NCBI GenBank assembly: GCA_002341345.1
Contig: DDNW01000213.1
Coordinates: forward strand, 460-13,025
Direction of reading: 5' to 3'
Source: Erythrobacter sp. UBA2510
GTDB lineage: Bacteria; Pseudomonadota; Alphaproteobacteria; Sphingomonadales; Sphingomonadaceae
Length of the DNA stretch: 12,566 bases
The notes below the pieces were generated by a model. It saw nothing but the letters and a program-made list of their open reading frames with translations. It was not told the origin of the DNA and searched no databases. How positions within the stretch are numbered: the stretch's first letter is position 1; each line of letters begins with the position of its first letter. Made by a program: the position numbers and the translations under genes. Shown here in pieces: positions 1 to 6,419 of the stretch.

Positions 1-2
1 CT

Positions 3-1223
3 CAGTTTGAGATCGGAGAGGCCTGTTATCGTCCGGCATCCTCGGGCGAGGCTCTGAGCGCGATGGACTCGGTTTCCTACCGCTATTTTCGCGCGCTGCC
101 GGAGAGCAAGACCGCGATCTTTCAGCTTCTGCGAGGCGATACCAATGTTGTGTTCGATAGGCTCGACGCGCTTCCTGAGGAGTGCACTGAAACCCCGGCG
201 ACTAATCCGCGAGCGGTGGCCGATGCCTTCCTCGACGCGTTCGAGCGCCATTACGCCTTCTTCGACCGTCGACCACCGAACCATGCGATGCGCGCCGAAC
301 GAGTGAATTCGGCAATCCGGCCCGACATGAGCGAGGCCCAACTGTGGGATGCGCTGGCTGGTTACATGGAAGGCCTGTCAGACAGCCACACCAAGTTGAT
401 CGGTGAAGTTGGTGGTGAACGTCGCCGGGTCCAAGACGGGCAGGGCTCGACGTTGCCCCGGATGCGCGCAGCAGAAGGCGGGGAGACTGCTTGGCTGGTG
501 GGACTGATCGACACCACGATGAAAAAGCTTGGTGAAACCGGCCGCCACACCGGCAACGATCGGATAGTGTGGGGCGTGATTGACGGGCGGGTTGGCTACC
601 TGCAGGTTTTTCAGATGGGCGGATTCACGGATCGAGAGGACTTCGGCAGCGAAGCCTGGGCGACAGCGGAAATGGCCGAGTTTGATCGCATCATGGATGA
701 AGCCTTCGCTGCATTTGCCGAAGCAGATGTCCAAGGAGTAATCGTTGACCTTTCGAACAACCGCGGTGGCTGGGACAAGATCGCAAAGGCGATCCCCGCG
801 CGTTTCACGGACGAAGCCTATGTTGGCTTCACAACCGCGACCCGTGGGTCCAGCCTCCCTACCTTTCCGCACGTAATAGAGCCTGCGTCGGGGCCGCGCT
901 TTACCGGCCCAGTCTACTTGCTCACCAGTGATGTCACGGTCAGCGGGGGAGAGCTTGCCACGCTGGCTATGCGACAGAACCCGCGGGTGGTGCATGCCGG
1001 GGCCACAACCCGCGGTGCGTTCTCCACTCCGCTGGCCAAGCGACTGCCCAACGGCTGGTTGCTTGAGCTTTCGAACGAAATCTTCGCCGCGCCCGACGGC
1101 AGCGTTTATGAGGAGACCGGGATCAAGCCGTCGACAGCGCTAGAGGTTTATCCTGGTGGCGCTCCGGTCGAGGGACATTGGCGTGCGGTAGAAGCATTGG
1201 CCGAGATGATCGCATCCGACTGA
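3..1223 (+). CDS. S41 family peptidase, 5' end missing
   Basis: This is the 3' part of a serine peptidase of the S41 (tail-specific protease / tricorn-like) family. The reading frame is open back to the left edge, and about 20 in-frame codons precede the first ATG at 63, so the true start lies outside the window. Counting from that ATG, the family's central strand motif GVIVDLSNNRGGW is at residues 225-237. The likely nucleophile is Ser294 in the TVSGGE motif. The GATTRG turn and an ETGIKPS segment near the C-terminus are also typical. The Lys that pairs with Ser in CtpA-type members is not seen at the usual distance, so the protein fits the subgroup of S41 enzymes without that dyad. Substrate is unknown, and any signal peptide would lie in the missing N-terminus. 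It is separated from chrA by 388 bp and probably not co-transcribed. Family assignment is firm, function is not. Confidence 0.85.
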   Translation, partial: QFEIGEACYRPASSGEALSAMDSVSYRYFRALPESKTAIFQLLRGDTNVVFDRLDALPEECTETPATNPRAVADAFLDAFERHYAFFDRRPPNHAMRAERVNSAIRPDMSEAQLWDALAGYMEGLSDSHTKLIGEVGGERRRVQDGQGSTLPRMRAAEGGETAWLVGLIDTTMKKLGETGRHTGNDRIVWGVIDGRVGYLQVFQMGGFTDREDFGSEAWATAEMAEFDRIMDEAFAAFAEADVQGVIVDLSNNRGGWDKIAKAIPARFTDEAYVGFTTATRGSSLPTFPHVIEPASGPRFTGPVYLLTSDVTVSGGELATLAMRQNPRVVHAGATTRGAFSTPLAKRLPNGWLLELSNEIFAAPDGSVYEETGIKPSTALEVYPGGAPVEGHWRAVEALAEMIASD

Positions 1224-1396
1224 TCGAATGGTCCAATTCCTCAACCCGCGGCCATGACCGCTTTGTGCCCTCCATGATCCAGAAGCAGACAGTCCGCAGA
1301 CGGCCCAATAGCAGTCAGTCTGCATTGCGCCCCAATATTGGACATTTGATCGGTCTCGTCGCGATCCTGAAACCTGCCACTGGACTAGGTAGTAGC

Positions 1397-1418
1397 TGAG
1401 GGCGGCTTCGTGCCCTCA
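1397..1418 (+). terminator. Stem-loop after the S41 peptidase gene
   Basis: TGAGGGC (1397-1403) and GCCCTCA (1412-1418) form a perfect 7-bp stem around an 8-nt loop containing CTTCG. It lies about 170 bp past the peptidase stop and lacks a T-run, so it is a weak terminator candidate. It could also be an RNA structure in the chrA leader. Confidence 0.25.
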
Positions 1419-1498
1419 ATTCGGAAATCGGAGATACAAATGCCGATCTCGAAAGCCGACATTCTCCAAGTGCAAGGCAGACTGTTCGCGTAAGGCTT

Positions 1499-1527
1499 TT
1501 GACAACACCAGATCAATGATCTAGCAG
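1499..1527 (+). promoter_or_regulatory. Weak promoter candidate with dyad, upstream of chrA
   Basis: A perfect -35 box TTGACA (1499-1504) is followed after 17 bp by TAGCAG, a poor -10. The spacer contains the palindrome GATCA-A-TGATC (1511-1521), a natural position for a repressor. It lies about 85 bp before the chrA start. The -10 match is too weak for more than a tentative call. Confidence 0.22.
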
Positions 1528-1611
1528 TTTGACTTCGGGCACTTATTCCGGCGCCCGGTAAGGCAATGCGCCCAAGTCCGGCTCGATGAGCTGTGTGCGA
1601 AGGACGCGTTG

Positions 1612-3006
1612 ATGAATTCTCCCGCTAATTCAGGTTCCGTAGAACAAACTCCGATCCCGTTTTCCGATGGGGTGCGTGTCTGGGCGCGCATAGCCGCGTT
1701 GAGCTTTGGTGGGCCAGCCGGCCAGATCGCGGTGATGCACCGCATTCTAGTCGATGAAAAGCGCTGGATCGGCGAGAACCGGTTCCTGCATGCGCTCAAT
1801 TACTGCATGCTCCTGCCCGGACCGGAAGCCATGCAGCTTGCCACCTATATTGGCTGGTTGCTCCACGGCGTTCGCGGTGGCCTCGTCGCAGGATGCCTGT
1901 TCGTCCTTCCCGGCTTCCTCAGCATTATGGCGCTTAGCGTGCTCTATGCCAGTTTTCAGGAGGCCAGCTTCGTCCAGGCGATTTTCTTCGGCATTAAGGC
2001 GGCGGTGCTCGCCATAGTCATCGAGGCCCTGCTGCGCATCGGGAAAAGGGCATTGAAAACTTGGCCCATGTATCTGATTGCCGCCGCAGCCTTCGTGGCG
2101 ATATTCGCATTCGATGCACCTTTCCCGCTGATTATCGCGGCCGCCGCGCTGGTCGGTTTTCTTGGAGGGCATTTCGATCCTGCACGGTTTCTGGTCATTC
2201 GCGCCCGTGAAACAACCGAGGACGGGGAGAGCGAGCCGGAAGCCGTGCTTCATACAGGTGGCATGGCGAAAGCGCAGCCTACATGGCGCGGAGCAGTCCG
2301 CACGGCCTTGATCTGGGGCAGCATCTGGGCAGCTCCCATAATTGCGCTGATCCTTCTTGTTGGCCCAAATCACGTGTTCACGGAACTGGCGGTTTTCTTC
2401 TCCAAGCTCGCGGTCGTGACTTTCGGGGGCGCGTATGCCGTGCTGGCCTATATGGCGCAGGAAGCCGTGCAGACGCATGGCTGGCTTGCCCCCGGTGAAA
2501 TACTCGATGGGTTGGGCATGGCGGAGACCACGCCGGGTCCACTGATCCAGGTCGTCCAATTCGTGGGGTTCATGGGGGGATATCGCGAAGCAGACATGTT
2601 AGGCCCGGTGGCTTCGGGCATCGCGGCTTCGGTCATCGTCACGTGGGTCACGTTCGTGCCGTGCTTCCTATGGATTTTCCTTGGTGCGCCATTTATCGAA
2701 AAACTGCGCGGCGTGAAGCTTCTGACAGCGGCGCTTTCGGCGGTGACGGCAGCAGTCGTCGGTGTGATCCTAAACCTTGCCATCTGGTTTGCGCTGCACG
2801 TTGCCTTCGCACGGCTTGACGAGGTTCGAGGTTACGGTGCACGCCTGCTCGTGCCGGACTTCGCCACGATCGACGTCGCCTCCGTCGTCATTGCCGCTGC
2901 GGCCCTGATCGCTATGCTGCGCTTCAAGATCGGGATGTTGCTCGTTCTCTTCGTGAGCGCACTCATTGGGTCGCTGTATTACCTCGCAACGATGGCTGGC
3001 ACCTGA
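1612..3006 (+). CDS. chrA: Chromate transporter ChrA (long-chain CHR family)
   Basis: This is an inner-membrane transporter of the CHR superfamily, whose members export chromate and so lower its uptake through sulfate routes. The 464-residue protein is the two-domain, long-chain form. The N-terminal half carries FGGPAGQIA at residues 32-40 and LLPGPEAMQLATYIGW at 67-82, the family's signature motifs. The C-terminal half repeats the pattern with FGGAYAVL from residue 271 and AETTPGPLIQ shortly after. Many hydrophobic membrane segments fill the rest. ATG at 1612 is chosen because AAGGA at 1600-1604 is well spaced. A TTG one codon earlier (1609) is possible but less likely. The DUF1259 gene follows after 23 bp in the same direction, so the two probably form an operon. 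The substrate could be a related oxyanion. Family assignment is very secure. Confidence 0.95.
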   Translation: MNSPANSGSVEQTPIPFSDGVRVWARIAALSFGGPAGQIAVMHRILVDEKRWIGENRFLHALNYCMLLPGPEAMQLATYIGWLLHGVRGGLVAGCLFVLPGFLSIMALSVLYASFQEASFVQAIFFGIKAAVLAIVIEALLRIGKRALKTWPMYLIAAAAFVAIFAFDAPFPLIIAAAALVGFLGGHFDPARFLVIRARETTEDGESEPEAVLHTGGMAKAQPTWRGAVRTALIWGSIWAAPIIALILLVGPNHVFTELAVFFSKLAVVTFGGAYAVLAYMAQEAVQTHGWLAPGEILDGLGMAETTPGPLIQVVQFVGFMGGYREADMLGPVASGIAASVIVTWVTFVPCFLWIFLGAPFIEKLRGVKLLTAALSAVTAAVVGVILNLAIWFALHVAFARLDEVRGYGARLLVPDFATIDVASVVIAAAALIAMLRFKIGMLLVLFVSALIGSLYYLATMAGT

Positions 3007-3029
3007 AATCACATCCAAGGAGAACTAAG

Positions 3030-3947
3030 ATGAAGCAATTACGCAGAACATTGTTCGTCGGCGGCTTGGCTCTATCGCTATCAGCGATGTCGGCGGCTCT
3101 TCACGCGCAGGATAATCTCGGCAATCTCGAGGCGCTAATTTTCGAGGCATCGCACTCGGAGGTCACCATGACCGACGATGGGGTCGCACGCATCGGTTGG
3201 ACGCGCGCCGACGTGCCGGTGATGGTCGACGGCATGCGCCTCGATCCCCCGGCAGGTCTCGGCTCATGGGCTGCCTTCAAACCCGTCGATGGCGGAGTGA
3301 TGGTCATGGGCGACACGGTCGTATTCGAGGATGAGATAACAGCCGCGATGGACGCTGCCCTCGCCAACGGGTTGACCGTCACCGCGCTGCACAATCACTT
3401 CATATTCGACGATCCGCCGGTCTATTTTATGCATATCGGCGGGCATGGGGAAACCGCCAAGTTGGCAGCGGGTGTAAAAGCCGTCTGGGATGCCATCAAG
3501 GAAGTGCGCGCCGCCTCGCCGACGCCGCAGCGCAGTTTCGGTGGCATGACGCCGGATGCAAACGGCACGATCGAAGCCCTGGCGCTGAGCGAAATCTTGG
3601 GCACCGAGCCAAGCATCGCCGATGGTGTCGTGAAATACACCTTCGCTCGCCAAGGCCGCATGCACGGCGTTGAGATCGGTGGTTCGATGGGGCTTACGAC
3701 CTGGGCGGCGTTCTCGGGCACCAACGACCTTGCCGCCGTGGATGGTGACTTCATCATGACCGAGGACGAAGTCCAGCCCGTGCTCCGCGCACTGCGCGAG
3801 CGGGATATCCATATCGTAGCATTGCATAACCACATGATCGGCGGTGAACCGATGTTTTACTTCCTCCACTACTGGGGAGTGGGTCCAGCAAAAGAGCTTG
3901 CAGCGGCGATTGCTGCTGCCCGTAACGCACAGGCCGAAACCGGATAG
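3030..3947 (+). CDS. Secreted protein with tandem DUF1259 (LppY/LpqO-type) domains
   Basis: This 305-residue protein has an N-terminal signal peptide: positively charged residues, a hydrophobic stretch, then a likely cut after LHA near residue 26. There is no lipobox Cys, so a soluble periplasmic product is expected. The mature part is a duplication. Each half ends in the same pattern: ALHNHF (His121, His123) followed by YFMHIGGHG (His135, His139), and ALHNHM (His266, His268) followed by YFLHYWGVG (His280). This matches proteins annotated DUF1259, which have no established biochemical role. The paired His motifs suggest metal binding, but that is inference. The second copy lacks the extra His seen at 139. 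Translation is supported by AAGGAG at 3017-3022. The gene follows chrA by 23 bp, so a part in metal or oxyanion tolerance is plausible. Confidence 0.85.
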   Translation: MKQLRRTLFVGGLALSLSAMSAALHAQDNLGNLEALIFEASHSEVTMTDDGVARIGWTRADVPVMVDGMRLDPPAGLGSWAAFKPVDGGVMVMGDTVVFEDEITAAMDAALANGLTVTALHNHFIFDDPPVYFMHIGGHGETAKLAAGVKAVWDAIKEVRAASPTPQRSFGGMTPDANGTIEALALSEILGTEPSIADGVVKYTFARQGRMHGVEIGGSMGLTTWAAFSGTNDLAAVDGDFIMTEDEVQPVLRALRERDIHIVALHNHMIGGEPMFYFLHYWGVGPAKELAAAIAAARNAQAETG

Positions 3948-4235
3948 GCGCAACCATTCCGATAAAAATCAGTAAGGCAGCGATCGCTTGCACCTCATTG
4001 CGACAGGCATTGTCTTCGAAATGGCAGGGAACGTGAGTTATGTCGCTAGCTGGTGGGCTTGTCTTTGAATGCGATGTGGATGGGACACGGCGCCGCGATT
4101 TGAATCGCGACCGGATTGTCCGTTTTCTTAGGAAAGCTCCCGAAACCAGACTGTCTCGAAGCGGCTCTACAACTTCCATCCGAAAGTGCCGGCGCCTTGC
4201 CCCTTTTGCCAGGTCACTCGATGATCTCGGTGGAG
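3948..4235. other. Gene-free junction between chrA operon and E2-like gene
   Basis: The stretch separates the + strand chrA operon from the - strand E2-like gene, so their transcripts converge here. ORFs crossing it on either strand have no recognisable motifs and Arg/Ser-rich composition. The only clear structure is the inverted repeat CGCGATT-TG-AATCGCG at 4094-4109. No T-tailed terminator follows the DUF1259 gene. Confidence 0.45.
4094..4109. repeat. Inverted repeat with 7-bp arms
   Basis: CGCGATT (4094-4100) and AATCGCG (4103-4109) are perfectly complementary around TG. A 2-nt loop is too tight for a full RNA hairpin, so a protein-binding dyad is more likely than a terminator. No T-run follows on either strand. 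Confidence 0.35.
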
Positions 4236-5219
4236 TCAGGGGCGTAGCATCGCCCACCTCGCAGCGTCGGAGAGCTTTGCACCAGCCTTGGCGGGATAGA
4301 GGCAAGAACCTACAATAAGCATTGAGTTGGGTTTCGCCTGTTCAAAGGCTGGAGGTTCACCTCCTCCCAAAATCAGCCGCGACACACTTGCTGGAGGTTG
4401 GCGAGGTTTGAATTTCAGGAAGCCACCGACGAACTGCATGGCCGCCTGGAAACGGTCTGCGGCAAGGTCGGCCTCTTTGCAGCATTCGGCGTACCGACCA
4501 GAATCAGGCCGACAACCGCACCACTCGTTGTCCTTCAATTCTGTAAGGCGCTCATAGACAAACTCTGCCGTTTGCCTTCCTGGCCACCAACCAATGATTT
4601 CGAGGTGCAGATGGCAAAAGACCCACATTGTGTATTGGTCTATCAACGCGACGAGATCGCCACCAATCTTCCACGTTCCCTCGGATGGGTTAAAGGCGCA
4701 GATTGAGCCATCGACGGCATTAGTGTGGCGGGGACCGATCCAAGTTCGGCTGACCGTAGTTGTCCAAAAAGCCCACGCTCGAATGGGCTGAAAATGTTGA
4801 AACGGGACAGCAATCAGGAATGTGGCTTTGCGATCAAGCCCAGCTAGAACTGCGCTATCGACAGCAAGCCACATTCCCTCATTGCTCGTCCAGACAGCGG
4901 TACGCGGGTATGCCGCAAATACCGCATCTAGCTGGCCGAGATAGTTTTCACGTAGTCGCCCGCTGCCGGACGGCTTGGCGTCACCGGACGTCCGGGATCG
5001 ACAGGACGACCCTTGCCATCCGGCGGCCCCTTGCCACGATCCGGCTGCGGATCCACACGGTCCTTGTTGTTCATCATACTTCTCCGCGCCCAGTGTTTCT
5101 CGATCAACGATAGAGCCTTTGGGCGCTATGACCCCATCGTTGAATACATTCGGGTATTCCCCCGCATCGATCTGCGATCCAATGGCTTGAAGCTGCCGAT
5201 GGACCGCCGGAATCATCAC
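4236..5219 (-). CDS. E2 (UBC)-like protein with C-terminal SEC-C-like cysteine cluster
   Basis: The frame spans 327 codons from GTG at 5219 (next codon ATG). The core starts near residue 80 and looks like the bacterial E2/UBC-like families linked to ubiquitin-type conjugation. A conserved-looking block, PRHTNAVDGSICAFNPSEGTW, has Cys174 as candidate catalytic residue. It is followed by an HLHLE segment and WWPG. After it comes a SEC-C-like cluster with Cys234, Cys236, Cys246 and Cys247, spaced C-x-C-x9-C-C, one residue longer than usual. Such clusters bind zinc. The C-terminus carries a PRQPPASV stretch and ends abruptly. The first 75 or so residues are doubtful: the 5219 start has no well-placed ribosome site, residues about 50-77 are Gly/Ser/Gln-rich as in misread frames, and a better site begins a different frame at 5077. 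No E1, JAB peptidase or ubiquitin-like gene is nearby, so the gene may be orphan or a remnant. The assignment comes from motif recall, not a search. Confidence 0.6.
   Translation of the reverse strand: MMIPAVHRQLQAIGSQIDAGEYPNVFNDGVIAPKGSIVDRETLGAEKYDEQQGPCGSAAGSWQGAAGWQGSSCRSRTSGDAKPSGSGRLRENYLGQLDAVFAAYPRTAVWTSNEGMWLAVDSAVLAGLDRKATFLIAVPFQHFQPIRAWAFWTTTVSRTWIGPRHTNAVDGSICAFNPSEGTWKIGGDLVALIDQYTMWVFCHLHLEIIGWWPGRQTAEFVYERLTELKDNEWCGCRPDSGRYAECCKEADLAADRFQAAMQFVGGFLKFKPRQPPASVSRLILGGGEPPAFEQAKPNSMLIVGSCLYPAKAGAKLSDAARWAMLRP
4351..4364. repeat. Short perfect inverted repeat near the E2-like 3' end
   Basis: GGAGGT (4351-4356) and ACCTCC (4359-4364) flank TC. Read on the - strand it includes GGAGGAGGTG, a strong Shine-Dalgarno-like sequence inside the coding region. 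An in-frame Met codon lies downstream, but only about 28 codons remain before the stop, so a separate gene is unlikely. Confidence 0.25.
4928..5077 (-). CDS. Small ORF, likely true N-terminus of the E2-like gene in another frame
   Basis: This 49-codon ORF begins with two ATGs (5077, 5074) preceded by GGAGA at good spacing, the best ribosome site on this strand in the area. The product is rich in Pro, Gly, Lys and Asp (for example GPPDGKGRPVDPGRP) and ends in AAGDYVKTISAS. It overlaps the doubtful N-terminal part of the 327-codon frame. Just before its stop, one extra base near 4942 would join it to RENYLGQLDAVFAAYP of the E2-like core. It therefore reads best as the real start of that gene after a 1-nt deletion, or a sequencing error. 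A separate small protein is the alternative. Confidence 0.35.
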   Translation of the reverse strand: MMNNKDRVDPQPDRGKGPPDGKGRPVDPGRPVTPSRPAAGDYVKTISAS

Positions 5220-5325
5220 TTTGGAAGCCCCCCAAATTCTGCGCGCTCCTGTGAATAAGGGTCACCCACCTGAAAAAATTCCTTGTGCTCTTGGCTGAGC
5301 TGTGATTCACAACTGCACCAGTTTC

Positions 5326-5360
5326 GTGGACACTTACTGCTTCGGCAGGTAGGTGTCCAC
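5326..5360. repeat. Strong hairpin with UUCG tetraloop upstream of the XRE gene
   Basis: GTGGACAC (5326-5333) pairs with GTGTCCAC (5353-5360). Inside it, TTA pairs with TAG, leaving G5349 bulged and one G-T wobble, and CTGC (5337-5340) pairs with GCAG (5345-5348) around TTCG. That makes about 15 bp closed by the extra-stable C(UUCG)G tetraloop. No T-run follows on either strand, so an ordinary terminator is unlikely. It may be an operator for the XRE protein, a structured leader, or the end of a mobile element. A third GTGGACA copy is at 5387-5393, just before the XRE start. Confidence 0.6.
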
Positions 5361-5402
5361 CATATTGTTACAGTAATATCAAATCTGTGGACAGGAGGGG
5401 GA

Positions 5403-5723
5403 ATGCAACTCGAAGACCTAGGACGGCTTGTCCTCCAAAAACGCGGGAGCATGGGAGTCAGAGCTGCTGCGCGCGAGATCGGAATTAGTCCCACAACGCT
5501 TTCAAAGATCGAGAACGGCCATATTCCCGATCAGGTGACATTGAAGAAGGTCTGCGATTGGATCGGTGAAGAGGTCACAAAGTTCACTGCGATGGGTGGT
5601 CTCCAGATCGCCTTCAAGAAAGACCAAACCCTCGCCCCGAATACCGCACAGTCGCTTGCCCGGCTCATTGAGAGGGCGGAAGAACAATTCAAAGCCCAGG
5701 TGAGCGACGTAGCAGGACACTGA
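5403..5723 (+). CDS. XRE-family (Cro/CI-type HTH) transcriptional regulator
   Basis: This 106-residue DNA-binding protein has a helix-turn-helix at about residues 18-39: GVRAAAREIGISPTTLSKIENG, with the family's typical ISPTTLSKIENG recognition helix. ATG at 5403 is chosen because AGGAGG lies at 5393-5398 and the product then starts directly before the HTH domain. The frame is open upstream to an ATG at 5283, but that extension covers the hairpin and reads poorly. The ImmA/IrrE gene begins 1 bp after the stop, so the two are co-transcribed. In such pairs the regulator usually represses its own or an element's promoter and is cleaved or inactivated through the peptidase. GTGGACA half-sites at 5326, 5353 (inverted) and 5387 are candidate operators. 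Confidence 0.85.
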   Translation: MQLEDLGRLVLQKRGSMGVRAAAREIGISPTTLSKIENGHIPDQVTLKKVCDWIGEEVTKFTAMGGLQIAFKKDQTLAPNTAQSLARLIERAEEQFKAQVSDVAGH

Positions 5724-5724
5724 T

Positions 5725-6306
5725 ATGCTCAAGCGGGGCTTCAAGGCACAAAGCGAACGACGATCTGTCGAGATTCGCAAGAAGTTCGGCCTCCAGCCCG
5801 ACGCTCCCTTGAGTGCGCGCAAGGTTGCTGCTGCGTATGACATTCTAGTTTGGACCGAAGCAGACATCGCGGGAGTGAGTGATGACGACTTGGTGCAGCT
5901 GACCGTCACAGACCCCGACAGTTGGTCAGCCTTCACAATGCGGGTTGGTGAGAAGCATCTGATAGTCGTCAATTCTAGCCAGTCGGAACCGCGTCAAAAT
6001 AGCGTCATCATGCACGAGCTTTCCCATATCTTGCTCGGCCATGAGCTCACCTCGGCGGGATTGACCGCAGATGGTCATTTCGTCCCTACCTCCTACAACC
6101 AAGACCAAGAAGATGAGGCGGATTGGCTAGCGGGAACATTGCTTCTCCCGCGTCCAGCGCTTTTGAGAATTCGCCGGACTGGACTGACCGACCATCAAGC
6201 TCAGAACAACTTTCAGGTGAGTAGTCAGATGCTAACATGGCGAATCCGCATGACCGGGGTTGATTACCAGCTTTCGAATGCACGAAGGCGCAGAGCCAGA
6301 GGCTGA
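5725..6306 (+). CDS. ImmA/IrrE family metallo-endopeptidase
   Basis: This 193-residue zinc peptidase belongs to the ImmA/IrrE (M78-like) family. The zinc motif HELSH is at residues 97-101 (His97, Glu98, His101), within HELSHILLGHE. The third ligand is probably Glu131 in DEADWLAGTLLLP, matching the family's E-x-x-A-x-x-A-x-x-L-L-x-P pattern. Members cleave partner XRE repressors after stress (ImmA in ICEBs1, IrrE/DdrO in Deinococcus) or act within toxin-antitoxin-like pairs. The gene follows the XRE gene after one base, with AGGA near 5712-5715 as ribosome site, so the likely substrate is that regulator. Which genes the pair controls is not clear from the sequence. The E2-like gene, transcribed away from it, is one candidate and the transfer block another. 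The C-terminus is Arg-rich. Confidence 0.9.
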   Translation: MLKRGFKAQSERRSVEIRKKFGLQPDAPLSARKVAAAYDILVWTEADIAGVSDDDLVQLTVTDPDSWSAFTMRVGEKHLIVVNSSQSEPRQNSVIMHELSHILLGHELTSAGLTADGHFVPTSYNQDQEDEADWLAGTLLLPRPALLRIRRTGLTDHQAQNNFQVSSQMLTWRIRMTGVDYQLSNARRRRARG

Positions 6307-6389
6307 CAAGTTCGCGCGCCGAGGCTCACTCCCCAATTCCAGAAAATCGAGCCGATATCTCAATGTCAGGTCTACGCACGACAAACCGC

Positions 6390-6408
6390 AAAGCGGACGG
6401 ACCGCTTT
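6390..6408. terminator. Hairpin between convergent ImmA and membrane-protein genes
   Basis: AAAGCGG (6390-6396) and CCGCTTT (6402-6408) form a perfect 7-bp stem with a 5-nt loop. It lies 12 bp past the stop of the - strand gene and about 84 bp past the ImmA stop, the natural place for a bidirectional terminator. On the + strand ATTTT follows after a few bases. On the - strand the hairpin is followed by GCGGTTTGT. The T-tracts are imperfect. Confidence 0.45.
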
Positions 6409-6419
6409 CCGCCCCATTT

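Larger units (their letters stand above)
1224..1611. other. Intergenic region upstream of chrA
   Basis: This gap of 388 bp has no convincing gene. It holds a stem-loop at 1397-1418, a 17-codon ORF at 1440-1493 preceded by GGAGA, and a TTGACA box at 1499-1504 followed by the 11-bp dyad GATCAATGATC at 1511-1521. No chrB-like regulator gene is visible. The short ORF may be a leader peptide or the stump of a deleted gene, and neither reading can be tested from sequence alone. Confidence 0.5.

Noticed and set aside
378..995. 205-codon - strand ORF opposite the S41 peptidase
   Set aside because: It is a shadow of a gene with clear S41 motifs, with composition unlike a real protein.
1747..2559. 270-codon - strand ORF opposite chrA
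   Set aside because: It is antisense to a clear ChrA protein, and its Gln/His/Arg-rich sequence has no motif. It arises from high-GC codon bias.
3264..3953. 229-codon - strand ORF opposite the DUF1259 gene
   Set aside because: The + strand reading has a signal peptide, ribosome site and duplicated motifs, while this one shows none.
3754..4305. 183-codon - strand ORF downstream of the E2-like gene
   Set aside because: It runs through the DUF1259 3' end, is Arg/Ser-rich and has no recognisable motif. A degraded gene cannot be excluded for 3950-4300.
4040..4318. 92-codon + strand ORF between the DUF1259 and E2-like genes
   Set aside because: It has no ribosome site, an Arg-rich random-like sequence, and overlaps the 3' end of the E2-like gene.
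5283..5402. Upstream extension of the XRE regulator to ATG 5283
   Set aside because: It would translate through the strong hairpin and lacks a ribosome site. AGGAGG before 5403 decides the start.
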